The translations under genes were made by a program, and so were the position numbers. Source: Alentia gelatinosa (taxonomy: Eukaryota; Annelida; Polychaeta; Phyllodocida; Polynoidae). From it: a DNA stretch of 64,000 nt. The DNA lies in the NCBI GenBank assembly GCA_950022655.1, contig OX465584.1, positions 29,237,469 through 29,301,468 of the forward strand, written 5' to 3'. Numbering within the stretch: position 1 is the stretch's first letter; each line of letters opens with the position of its first letter. Below the pieces are notes generated by a model. The model had not been told where the DNA came from. It searched no databases and saw only the letters and a list, made by a program, of their open reading frames with translations. Below are positions 1-10,609 of this stretch, one piece after another.

Positions 1-1740
1 TATGAATTAAAATTGTTTCTTGGCTCAAGCTACAAGTGTGCTATCTCATTCCATCAGGTACTAATTCACTCTAAATGAACCATGGTATGGACGTCTAAAG
101 GTCTCTTTAGGGTGCCAAAACCTGTCAAAGTATTTAAACAAATGAAAGCAACAAACAAACCTCTCATTTCATAGAGCGGAAAGGGCTCTCTGAAATGCGT
201 TAGATAATATCAATCATCTTATTACATAGCTATCCATAACCGAGGATAATTTTAGTATTGGCGCTTAACATGTCAGCCGTTATAGGTCCCACACTTTGAG
301 TTTGAGCCCAATTGTTCCCACACGCAGCAAATAATTGCCAACTCAGCAGAATCGTTTCCACTTTAAGTATTAGTTTCTGACTGACATTTCAGAAGGCTTT
401 GCTAAACAATTAAATAAGTATCGCCTACCCTTCATAAATGTTGCAGGCGGATATGGATCCTTGCGGGAGTTTTCGATATCTAATTAAAGGGAAGGGCATA
501 AGCTCTAATAATGTTTCAGGGGAATATACTTATCGACAGGTTAGATTACCTATATTCATAGGGAATTATAATACAGGAAGAGGTGCAATAGCAGGTTACA
601 TTTCGTAATATGCATATATGTATTTTCAGCAAGCGCATTACAAGTCTTATAATGTTGACACCGTTGACATTTCTGCTCATCTCAGATTTAGTATACAAAA
701 GATAGAATGCATATCAGTCTTTTGAACGTAATTTCTCTCTATGCTCGCCTCATCTACACCGTCAGGGACATTGGAAATATCTCATTAGGTTTGAATCACA
801 AAAGCCTCAGGGCAGACAAACACCATGTCAGATACACGCTACACATTGAAAGGTGGCATGTAAAAAGATAAAACATTAAAGGTATGAGGAAGAACAGTGC
901 ACTTTCATTTCAGATCTATCCCCGAGGCTGTGTACAACAATTCAAATTCACCAATATATGTGTGTGCCTATGGGCTGTATCGCTACAGTTGTAGATCCGG
1001 TTGTATAGAATCCCTTTGTTATTCTAAGGTATGGTGTGTGTGATATATGTATTTCAAATGTCATTACCGAAGGAGGGTTTATGTTTTTAGAACGAGTATC
1101 ATTAAACCTTCTAGTTCTACAGTTATGACAGACATAATGCCCAACCCATAATACCACAACGTCGAAGCTGTCCTAAATGATATATAGAACTCAGAAACTG
1201 AAAGGTTTGCATTAAGGTTTTGCAGTTTTAAAAGATTCTTGCTGTGATATCTGCAATATGATTAGGGTTTTTATAGATTGTAAAGAAGACTATTCTATTT
1301 ATCTAAAAAAAAGATTTTTCCAACTATGGTGCTTTTTTCTACAAAAAAACCTTGAAGGAACGAGAAATATTAATATCCAGACTATTCTATCTAATCTGAA
1401 ATATACTTCCTAATCTGCCGATCAACAGCCAATAGAATTTCTTTTGACCAAATGGTGATAATATGGTCCCTCCTCCGGAGCCCAAACTCCAGCAGTTTCA
1501 CAGAAACAATCCAAACCCTAAATCACCAAATCTCCCCACTACCAGTATACATTACTAGTCAATTCATAACGTACATGTGCTGTGTATGACTCGTCCCCAC
1601 CCCAGGCCCCTCTTCCTGTCCTTTCCCTAATCTAGGCTTGTACTGTTTCTCCAACAACCTGCTCCAAACTTCTCTCCCGACTCCTCAATCAGCTCTTAAA
1701 CCTCCATAATCCTATTGTGCTGTCTAACAAACAGGCCGTT
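1..1740. other. AT-rich non-coding sequence
   Basis: I see no gene, splice-flanked exon or clear repeat here. A short stretch at 1474-1495 resembles the core of the repeat family found at 61.3 and 62.2 kb (CCGGAGCC..AAACTCCAG), but it is too short to call. Confidence 0.6.
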
Positions 1741-1752
1741 CCCACACCTGTA

Positions 1753-2060
1753 TTATGTAGTGTATAGAGGGTCCGAACTGTTCGTACCCCCATAAGCTGC
1801 TATCCAGCCTGAATCCCCTCCTCTACCTGCTCTTCGTTCACCGAGCAGCTCACATAGAGGCTTCATTTCTGTGTTGAAGCAGATCGTAGGTGCCGTCAGA
1901 GACTGGGGACGCGGTGAGACAGGAGACACTCGGGGGTGATAGAGTGGGCCTATAAGATCGGTGAGAGCTGCGAATGGTTGTATCCTAACACGGAGAACCG
2001 GCCTGATGCGCATCTATGCTCAGAGCAGCTCCAGGCTAATACTTCTCGCAACGAGTAGCT
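1753..2060. promoter_or_regulatory. GC-richer patch with two GAGCAGCTC sites
   Basis: This patch is more GC- and CpG-rich than its flanks. It holds two exact GAGCAGCTC copies at 1843-1851 and 2033-2041. An 86-codon frame on the minus strand covers it, but its composition follows the GC content and I recognise no protein family. I infer a regulatory patch from its similarity to the other motif-bearing islets; the sequence shows no function directly. Confidence 0.3.
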
Positions 2061-2402
2061 ACTTGAGTGACTTGTACTGTGAGCCTCATCACTTTGTATA
2101 TAAACAGGGTAAGATCGAATGAAAATAAGGGTTGTTAGTGTTGTGTCAATATGAGAAAGTAAATCTATTGGGATATCCGACATCAGAACTTTTCCCTTTG
2201 AGGTTCCCCAGCTGGAGTTCTCAATTAGGAATTAATCGAGAAGGAGATTCGCATCCATGGCCTAAAGAAATACAGTTTTTAGAATTCATTGCCAAGATAT
2301 GTACCTATAGAATAGGGACATAAGGTGACGACCCCTTCAACATTAGTCGGACGATTACATAATGATATTCGAAAATACCCAAATCTACAAATCATAATTA
2401 GT

Positions 2403-2490
2403 AGTTGGTGATAGCCTAACGGTTAATTATAATACTCTTTTCATCTTCGTGGGAGAGCCACGTGGAGAACACAAGGTTGTAATCCAAAAG
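2403..2490 (+). mobile_element. Degenerate tRNA-derived SINE head
   Basis: A tRNA-like A box (TGATAGCCTAACGGTTA, about 2409-2425) is followed some 50 bp later by a B-box-like GGTTGTAATCC (2475-2485; consensus GGTTCGAATCC, 9 of 11). The spacing fits an RNA polymerase III internal promoter. The sequence between does not fold as an intact tRNA, so this is a decayed SINE head and not a tRNA gene. No body or tail is recognisable. Confidence 0.4.
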
Positions 2491-2499
2491 CCACGATGA

Positions 2500-3590
2500 C
2501 TAATGTTTTCCTATTGAAATAGTTTCTTATATGACTTCCATCAATTGATACAGGTGTTTGTTTTCATCAGCTAGATACGGATCTAAGCTCATAGACTAGC
2601 ATATTATTTCATCACAGGTTTAAGTTAAGATCATACACTAATTTTGCCAGAACACATTCATTGAGTTGAAACAGCACCTTCGAGAGGCGGTGTGGTGACA
2701 AGGACATCCACCTAAGTAGGCGATAGTAATTGCTCAAGATTAGCTATCAATTGGCTTTAATGTGCCGGGAACCCATAGTAGAACCCTATCTTTGAAACCA
2801 CTGTTGACAGGGAGTTTCACCAAACAGCTGTAACGAGTCTTATCAGTTACTTTGATTACCTTCTAAAGGTGTTTATACTGTGAAGTATCTTGACATCAAA
2901 ACCACTAGGTCCCTACAAGTTTGTCATCTGCAATACCGCGGCATACACACTGTCGCATATTTATGACCATAGTCGTCATATAAATATAGGGACAATGTGA
3001 CCCAATTCCAGACATATACAACATGTTTTATGCTTTAATCAAAAGCTAAAACCCGTAGTCGCGCTTAGGTGGTAATTAAAATTCACAGCAATGATTCACG
3101 CTTGGACGATAAATACAAACTATGATGGTCAGCATTTACACTCCGCTAGTAAGATTAATGATACTCACACACAGTGTATGCCATTGATTAACTCTATGGA
3201 GGCATCACTGATCCTTGTGGTTGTCAACATTTGTACTATATTTATAATTCAGTCCAAATACATTTACCCAGAGTTTATCCATGTATGGTTTAACTAGTAT
3301 ACTGCTCCTTTAGAAGTTATACATTGATAGATATGTATATATACATATGTGTTCAGCTGAGGAAAGCCCCAGTAGGGCATCATATATTTCATATCTGCAA
3401 TGTATTTACGCCTATTCATGTGAGTAGCTTGACTGACAGATATCAGACGAATATCAGAGTCCAAAGTAATATACACGGATTAGAGTGAGATGCACATGAT
3501 ATGAATGACAGGAGAAATAATGCACTTGTCTGTTGTGCTATCTACATTGCTGTATGGCTGCTATTTCATCGAACTACATGTTAGTATACC
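2500..3590. other. AT-rich non-coding sequence
   Basis: I see no gene or structured repeat. Short open frames here have no recognisable domain. Confidence 0.6.
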
Positions 3591-3593
3591 TGC

Positions 3594-4032
3594 ACAAGTG
3601 CTGTTATATCAACATGTATGTTGTTATTATTATATATGCTGTTCTGTCTGCATGTGTGTTCTCCTATTTGTATTTATGCTGTTCTATGTGTCTGTATGTT
3701 GTTATATGTAAGCTCTTTTGTGTGCATGTATGCTTTCCTATCTGTACTTGTGCGTTGATCTATCTGCAGGTATGCTGTCTGCATGTGTATTGCTCTTACA
3801 GCATAGGCCCGTTTTCATTGGCCGATGAAAACAGTACTGGTCTTTTTAGTTCTCCTAATAGCCCATTTCCATTCAGCAGTGCTACAAGTCCGTCGGTGGT
3901 TTCTGACTGTATATCAGTGATGGCCAATGGAAGTGGGCTATTAGGAGAACTGAAAAAAATCTACACAGTTTTCGTCAGCCAATGGAAACGGGCCTTATCT
4001 GCGCTGTTCTATCTGCATGGTGTACTGCTCTA
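3594..4032. repeat. Decayed minisatellite, interrupted by a MITE
   Basis: Loosely repeated units of about 25 bp, of the form TGCTGTTCTATCTGCATGTG, run from 3594 to about 3800 and resume from 3996 to 4032. The gap is filled by the hairpin element at 3805-3995, so the array is older than the insertion. A 166-codon open frame across the array reads as Cys/Tyr/Leu-rich low complexity and is a by-product of the repeat. Confidence 0.6.
3805..3995. mobile_element. Hairpin MITE with AGGCCCGTTTYCATTGG ends
   Basis: The ends are imperfect inverted repeats beginning AGGCCCGTTTTCATTGG on the left and its near-complement on the right. Pairing continues inward for about 80 bp per arm, including a shared block TAGTTCTCCTAATAGCCCA. 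It has no coding capacity, as expected of a non-autonomous DNA transposon. The ends and short flanks loosely resemble PIF/Harbinger-type elements, but I cannot define a clear target duplication, so the superfamily is uncertain. Confidence 0.75.
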
Positions 4033-4079
4033 GCAGTGCATGGGTGTCTCCATGTATATGTGTTTGAAGCCTAGAAGGC

Positions 4080-4290
4080 GTCAGCGTCACCATGGGGACT
4101 GTCGTATGGGGATCCCTGATTACAGACACTTCTCGGAGCCAGGTATTCAAAGCCATTAATTGGGTGTCATCCTGGAAGCCGGAGCCGCTAATTAGCCCAG
4201 AAAGCTGCGCTCAGGAATGCAGCCGTAGCCATTTGTAAGGACCACTAGGACCAATCCACCAGCAGACATTGATGGGGCTAGCCAATGCTG
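4080..4290. promoter_or_regulatory. Possible conserved non-coding element
   Basis: A less AT-rich, complex stretch carries closely spaced homeodomain-type cores (CATTAATTGG about 4154, GCTAATTAGC about 4188) and CCAAT-like words (ACCAATCC, GCCAATGC). There is no open frame of note and no repeat structure. Calling it an enhancer or conserved element is an inference from texture alone. Confidence 0.25.
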
Positions 4291-4299
4291 GGGAGGGGA

Positions 4300-5110
4300 A
4301 ATGCCTTAAGATATTAGAGGCTGTGGGAAAACATCAATACCTATTAACACTTCCACAGAGTCTTAAAAGCTTTGAGGCAGACGTTATCTTTCCATATGGT
4401 CTGAAATGAGAGCTGTGTGGTACTTAGGTACATACATAACACGTAGAGATTTATGACTATAAAAGGCACAATGTAAATAAAAGTACTGATGGAAATATTA
4501 TACTACCAGAGGAAAACAGAGTTGGACTTCTTTTAAGAATCTCATACGCCTGTGATGGAGGACTTAAGCTTAGTACAACCTTTTGATTGCAGAAAAAGGT
4601 TCAGAAGAGGTAAACCTGATCGGGTCAGATGGGGCAGTAATCATAAGGACCATATGACAGCATGGTCTGACACATGAGATGATGACCTCAGGCATACAGT
4701 GAAACTCAGCGGAGTGGCTGAACCGAAAACCCGGGATCGTGCACCCTGCATGCCCACGGGTGGCATGCCAGTATGTTTTTGATTACATAAGGCATAGCCT
4801 TATAATTGAATGATTTAACACCGGTATTATTCTAATTAGAAGTGAAGGTCCCTGGTTCAGCATCAATATTATGTTTATGGAGGAAAAGTTGTACTTAATG
4901 CAATGGGCGCTAATCCTGATATCGTGAGATGTTTTGTAAAATGTCTAATCAATACGTAGAATTATATATATATACTTACGTAGTTATTTGTAGTGTGCCT
5001 GTGGGTTTAATGCTACCTTCGCTACTCTGAAGGGAGGAGGCTGCTTAGGTCGGCGGGCTACTGCTATTCTACGCATGTAGGAACAGTGTATGTAACAGTC
5101 ACCACAAGAA
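4300..5110. other. Non-coding sequence
   Basis: I see no gene or clear repeat in this stretch. Confidence 0.6.
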
Positions 5111-5111
5111 A

Positions 5112-5114
<3 letters not shown>

Positions 5115-5160
<46 letters not shown>
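5115..5160. repeat. (GA)23 microsatellite
   Basis: An uninterrupted GA dinucleotide run of 46 bp. It produces a spurious poly(Ser-Leu) frame on the minus strand. Confidence 0.98.
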
Positions 5161-5164
<4 letters not shown>

Positions 5165-5169
5165 GTGAA

Positions 5170-6360
5170 AGGTTTATATATTATAGATTTTACAGGAAAT
5201 TTATTCATGACTTAAATGTATGAAGATATAACGATCTTAATAGAGGATATTTAATAAAACACCATAAGTATAATCCATTCTTGTCGCTTGTTTGAAAGGT
5301 ACCACACATTTTCTATCAGCAGCAATTCTGAGGAGAATTGCAGCATTTTATCATCTCTACAGAATTCCTTACACGTGCTCCTTTCCATTTCCAATTTCCA
5401 CGTTCGCTCTCATTAGGGGCTGCCAGCCCCTATCCAACGCTCCCCTTTAGTTTTCTTCCTACTTTGATAATCAGCTGTCGTTCACAAAGTCAGTTTTGAC
5501 ATGCCTGGTAGCTTCCTATTCAGCATTGAGAGCACCTTGATATACAGGGGACTGCGAATAGGGGAGATGGATGCCTGATTAAGTAGACCTGGGAATGTGT
5601 GAAGCCCAACTTTGTGCACACCTGTGCTAGAGCCTTAGAATGAGGGGCGTAATTGATATGGCATCATCTGATCTGATTTATCAACCAACCAGCATGTGCA
5701 TTATATACAGGCAAGAAAGATTGAATCTATCATCAACAAGAGTTTCCCGTTATTGTATTTAAAGCAAAAGGATACATGAAAAGTAATAGGAACGGTGAAA
5801 GTGACTTATGGCTAAACATATGCCTCCTATAAGTTTAGCAGAATGATATTCTTTACTGCACTCCCTCTCTGTTAGAAGAACATTTCTATTAAAACAATTT
5901 AAAAAAAACAACTTTTTAACACGAATCCTACCTATTCAATGGTTTAAAGGCGTCAACACAAATTGTATATGACAAGGTATGTCCTGAATCCTACCTTTCT
6001 ACCCGATATATCATTCACTACAAGTCCTATCCCTGCTTCCGTGTGGGTGCGTAACATCAGGTAGTAGTTGAACGACTGGGTTGGAGGGGGGGGGGGAGTG
6101 TAACCGGTACATCTTTGTTCCCGTCGCTGGGAGTGCATTCAAGGAGATGCTACTGATACTGTCGTATGACATTGACTAGCTCTGTATTATACTCCACAAA
6201 GCATTTGTAACACATCTTGTTCTGTGAATAATCATGAGGAGCTTTCACCCAGGAAGGTACAGGGAAGAACAATGTCCCCATGACCAAAGCCAATCCTACT
6301 TGGCGACTGGATACGCATCAAGCGACCTCGTGAACGTCTGTATTATTTGTGTGTAGGTGT
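5170..6360. other. Non-coding sequence with a G11 run
   Basis: I see no gene. The only notable feature is a homopolymer of 11 G at 6086-6096. Confidence 0.6.
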
Positions 6361-6361
6361 G

Positions 6362-6391
6362 CGGGGGTGGGGGGGGGGAGGGGGAGGGGAC
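6362..6391 (+). repeat. G-tract with quadruplex potential
   Basis: At least four runs of four or more G, separated by single T or A bases, lie within 30 bp. This meets the usual pattern for an intramolecular G-quadruplex on the plus strand. Confidence 0.7.
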
Positions 6392-6470
6392 GGAACCATG
6401 ACAGTCTAAAAATGAACCCAGTGACCCTTGATGCTTTCTCCATCAACATATGACAGTCTGAAGGTACTAT

Positions 6471-6618
6471 ACGGAAACTGGCTTACTGTCTTCGTACGTC
6501 AAAAATACGCGGTAAAATTATTGATCAGATACATCCCGATGCCGAAGGCAGAGGGATGTATCTGATTAATAATTTTACCAAGTATTTTGACGTACTGAGA
6601 CAGTCAGGCCGTTTTCGT
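6471..6618. mobile_element. Hairpin MITE A (about 66-bp arms)
   Basis: The left arm (from ACGGAAACTGGCTTACTGTC) and right arm pair over about 66 bp with few mismatches, around a central CGATGCCGAAGGCAGA. The flanks read TA|CGGAAA and TTTTCG|TA, which fits a TA target duplication as in the Tc1/mariner group. There is no coding capacity. It directly abuts the TATATACC element at 6618-6765, an arrangement repeated at 13.5 and 61.1 kb. Confidence 0.8.
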
Positions 6619-6765
6619 ATTATTATATACCTAAAAATGGCAAAATTTTAGCTAGTCACGTGATCATATACCCCGTACGTCACAGTGTGACGTACGGCTT
6701 TACATACGTCATGGGTAGCAGCGGGCAGTATGTGTGGGTCATACGGCCATAGGTATATAATAATA
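6618..6765. mobile_element. Short element with TATTATTATATACCTA ends
   Basis: Perfect 16-bp inverted ends (TATTATTATATACCTA at 6618-6633 and its complement at 6750-6765) enclose 148 bp. Inside is a perfect 12-bp stem with a 1-base loop at 6673-6697 (CCGTACGTCACA..). The TATATACC end is shared with elements starting at 13610 and 61256. It is non-coding. Confidence 0.75.
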
Positions 6766-6858
6766 TGTCATACTGTAGTCATGTAAAATTCTCGGCCGTA
6801 ATTGAAAATCAACCAACGTTGTTGAATTACATCCAATAAACTTGATTTAAAAAAAAAA

Positions 6859-7217
6859 TTAACCCTTTAAGGACGGCCATCTGTGGCAGAGCTGTCACCA
6901 TAAGGACGAGTGCTAGTCACTTTGCATGTCTCTAGAGGACGAACACATTTTTGATAAAGTCATAATTTGATGTCCCATCCTGTGATGTTATTGGTAATCA
7001 ATAATATTTCACTTATTTTAGCTTACTGATATTGATTTTGATGTTATAGCAACATTTCCTGAAGATTTCATGTATATTGGTAAATCATTTCCTTATAAAA
7101 AAAAATTGATTTAAAAGAAATGATGCTTTGAGGCATCATTCGGCCTGGGCCGGTTGATGCCTCAAGGCATCATTCGGCCTGGGCTGCTTGAGGCATCACT
7201 CATCCTTAAATGGTTAA
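6859..7217 (+). mobile_element. TTAA-flanked MITE, piggyBac-like, copy 1
   Basis: TTAA tetranucleotides at 6859-6862 and 7214-7217 border inverted ends CCCTTTAAGGACG and its near-complement. piggyBac elements insert at TTAA and have CCC-type ends. Near the right end, units containing GGCATCATTCGGCCTGGGC recur, with hairpin-forming GATGCCTCAAGGCATC words. There is no transposase frame. A second copy lies reversed at 32881-33251 and a fragment near 51.25 kb. Confidence 0.75.
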
Positions 7218-7219
7218 TC

Positions 7220-10050
7220 TAGATTTGCGGTACTCAAATACGCGAATAAAGTATCCTTCACCAATGACAGATCAAATGGATTGACCTGCTCTTTAAGGCA
7301 TCCTTATCAAAATTTCATCAAAAGTAAACATTCCAAAAAGCAGCATACATAATGCACACACTCTTGATAATACTTGATAACACAAATATTGATATGACGT
7401 TTTTCATACAGGTAAGCACACAATGAAGGCATCCAATCTACATAATAACACCTATTCAAGGCAATCCGTTTGAGAGTAAGTAGGCGAGACTGTTTGATAA
7501 TTGATTGAAACATCGGGGCAGAATGGGACAAAGACTTAATGATTTATGAATACACCATCGATTTAAAGAACAATGATAGTAGTGAGTGAGGTAATCAATG
7601 CCTTATGAAGGGCAGGCTTGTATGGACGGGGGAAGAAGACACTACAGAAATACCAATATGGGCGGTTCCGAGGACAGTCAGTCAATATCATACATTCTTC
7701 CCATTAAGCTAAATGTACCAGGCCTTTATCCAGTTGAGATGGGGATGTTCTGAAGTGGATATAACGGCCCAATGGGAGACAATGAAACCAACAATGCAGA
7801 ATTCACTTAGGCATACATTGACAAAGGAAATACCCTAATTATCCCTAAATATCGGTGTATTTGCTTCTAACAAGGATCAGTATTTTGGATGACCTGATAG
7901 TTATCAACGATCAATGGTCTAAATAGGTATCGACGGATCATAATGAATCCCGTAGATTCCCACTTTCAGTATGCACTCCATCCCCGTATTACACTAGCCT
8001 AGGAGCATTTGCACATATCTGGAAAACAAATTTCTAAAGATAGAAGCCTTGGAAGGAGATTTGTCAAGTGCCATGGCCGGACCATTACAAGCGGTGCCGT
8101 GACCAGGATGAGAAGTGGTTTCTGGATTAGGCACTGGCTATATGGTCTGGATTCAGCTGCCTATGGTGTTTTTGTTCCACTAGAAAGAAGGCATCTAATG
8201 AGATGTGGCATGTGATATGGGCATTTTGTCATATTATTCTGAATAGCTTCATGTCATTACCTCCGGAATTGATTGATAATCAATGAATTACATTCGTTTA
8301 ATTCAATTAATCTATTGACTGCACAAGGCTTATTGTAATGTCTAGGTTCGTACTCCAATGATACACTTATCAATCGTGGCTAGGTAAGGATGGTGGGAAA
8401 ACATAGGAATGACTGAAAATTCACAAGGATTTGAGTACTGAAGACATTGTGGCTTATATCATTTCTGAATATGAAGTCTCATGGCAGCGCTATCGAAACC
8501 GATTTTTCTGATTTCCTGTTTACTATTCATATATATTTCAGTGGTAGGTAAGAATACATTTTCTATTACATGGTACAATAGTGGGGTTGGGAATTGGTAA
8601 AATCCATCACAGGGTAATATTAGTTGAGGTTGAAAGTTACAAAGATGCTCATTGGTGTCACACCTGATTATTGAATATATATATATGAATGTTAGAGGTG
8701 TGAGCGGGTGGGAAGATATTGAAATGGGAAACCAATGGGGCGTCTAGAGAGGAAGTCCTTCCCGCATTTTGAGCATCTAGTATGTGAGTATTCTGCAGGT
8801 ACACGGGTAGAAATGATAAATAATCTGAAATGAACTAAATCATCAGGTGTTAAAATGGAGTAGAGTGTAAATATCGCAAACAAGTATATGAGAACGAAAG
8901 GCAAACACTTAGGATCCCGCGTGTATGGCGTGTAGGGTAAACGTTTTGTACCGGCAGACAGTGTCTTTGTGGATCCTGTAGCTAGATAAGACAATATTGA
9001 AAAACTGCTGTTCATTAATGAGAAAGGTCCTAATGTCTGGATGCTGTCAGCCACCGACGGGCAGGTCGTTTAATTATGAAACATGATCCGTTATGATTGC
9101 TAGCGATATGAGCAACGGAAATGACACAGGGAATTGGTTAAATACCATCTAGTTGTGGACTGCATAAACAACCCAGCCTCCTCCCAACTCTCTTGATCTT
9201 GCCTGATGCAATTTGTAAATGTTCTGCTCTTAACCGTTTACAGCACTATTCATTTTATTACGCCTTGAATTGCCATTCCAATAAGTATACAATAGATTGG
9301 TATGGCGCCTTTATCTGAACACCGCAATATCCTTCAAATTATTCGTTAAGAAATAATATCTCATAACGGAGATGCATGTTCCTAATTCAGATTTTCTCGG
9401 AAACAAAATATTTTTAATGATTAAACTCTTGTCTTTTATGATTAAAAGATAATTCCTAATGGAATCAGGATCAAACTACTGGTAGTACACGTTGCAAAGG
9501 AGTTAAATGATATCGATAAATCTCTGAAATAGTTAAATATTAATAGGGCGGTGAGTGTAAACACGGAGACAGAATTGACAATAACACGCATAATGAAGTA
9601 GATAGAATTCGACCATGTCATCCTTCTTAGGCATGTGATTGCAAATCTCTGGGCAAGATTTTACGTTTTAGAACAGCAATATGTGCAAAATGATATAACC
9701 CCATCATACCCACCGCTGACTGGTAGCTTTATGAACAACTAATAACCACGAGACCTAATATATAAGCAATGATAGATTTTCCGAAATGGCAGGACCATGA
9801 AGTTTTTCTTCTATTTTCTACTGTCAAAGTATCTTTGAGGGCCCCATCTGAAATTAAACATTGATATACAAAGATATCAACATATATGTGTCTATTCGGC
9901 GATGTTACCATCGATTGATAACGCACGAATCTAGGAGCAAAAACAGAAGTTTCCGGTGCTGCTTCAATATGCAGTGGGCAAAGGAAATTGGACTTTGTAA
10001 AAGGAACCACGAAAGAAAAAAAGCCCTAGATGAGACTAAAAAGCCCCTGT
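7220..10050. other. AT-rich non-coding sequence
   Basis: I see no supported gene or repeat over this 2.8 kb. A 120-codon minus-strand frame at 8692-9054 contains CSKCGKDF, which resembles half of a C2H2 finger but lacks a properly spaced His pair. Confidence 0.55.
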
Positions 10051-10059
10051 AGCCAATGT

Positions 10060-10345
10060 CACTGAATGACCAGTGGCGCCGGGGCATTTGCAGCAGCCTA
10101 CAGTGATAACGAGTCGCTCATAGAGAAGCCACATGGCCGAGAACTCATGAGCTGCTCGGGAGTTTCTTACCCCGGTACGGGCTGACGGTGGCCAGGCGGC
10201 GGCAGGAGGACACTGAAAGTATCTCCTGATGATGAAAACACAAGCCATGCCACCGCGTCGCTGACATAAGCCCGCGTAATGATCGGCGTTGAGCTGCTAG
10301 CTGGCTGGGCTGGCTATCATGGGGTGCTCGATTTGAGCAGCTCGC
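10060..10345. promoter_or_regulatory. CpG-rich islet with GAGCTGCTC/GAGCAGCTC sites
   Basis: This short CpG-rich island (CCCGGTACGG, GGCGGCGG, CCGCGTCG) stands in AT-rich DNA. It carries exact motif copies at 10149-10157 and 10335-10343 and a one-mismatch copy at 10291-10299. A 70-codon minus-strand frame across it has no recognisable domain. A promoter or other hypomethylated regulatory islet is the likely meaning, but no transcript start can be assigned. Confidence 0.4.
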
Positions 10346-10354
10346 TATGTGGGA

Positions 10355-10600
10355 TATGTCACGAGGTGTTTACAATGAGCGTGTCGCAATGAGGGTTTAA
10401 TAATGACTTCATTGCCATGAGGTGTTCTCTACGAGCGTGTTGCTATGAGGGAATGAGTCAACACAAGGGGTACTAATGAGTTAGGCGGCATGAGGTGTTT
10501 CTAATGAATTTGTCAATATGGGGGCTTAATAATGTTTGCCATCAAGAGGTGATCGTAATGGACTGGTCAATGTGAGGTGTTCAGAGTGAGTCAGTAGCTA
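10355..10600 (+). repeat. Decayed minisatellite, unit about 25-50 bp
   Basis: The phrases ATGAGGTGTTTCTAATGAG and TATGAGGGYTTAATAATG alternate about six times with drift. The array starts directly after the preceding CpG islet. Confidence 0.6.
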
Positions 10601-10609
10601 ATGGATATC

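Noticed and set aside
3533..4033. 166-codon open frame, the longest on the plus strand
   Set aside because: It runs through a decayed minisatellite and a hairpin MITE, and its Cys/Tyr/Leu-rich translation follows the repeat.
8692..9054. 120-codon minus-strand frame with CSKCGKDF
   Set aside because: It resembles the first half of a C2H2 finger only. The His pair is missing, and the rest is hydrophobic and unremarkable.
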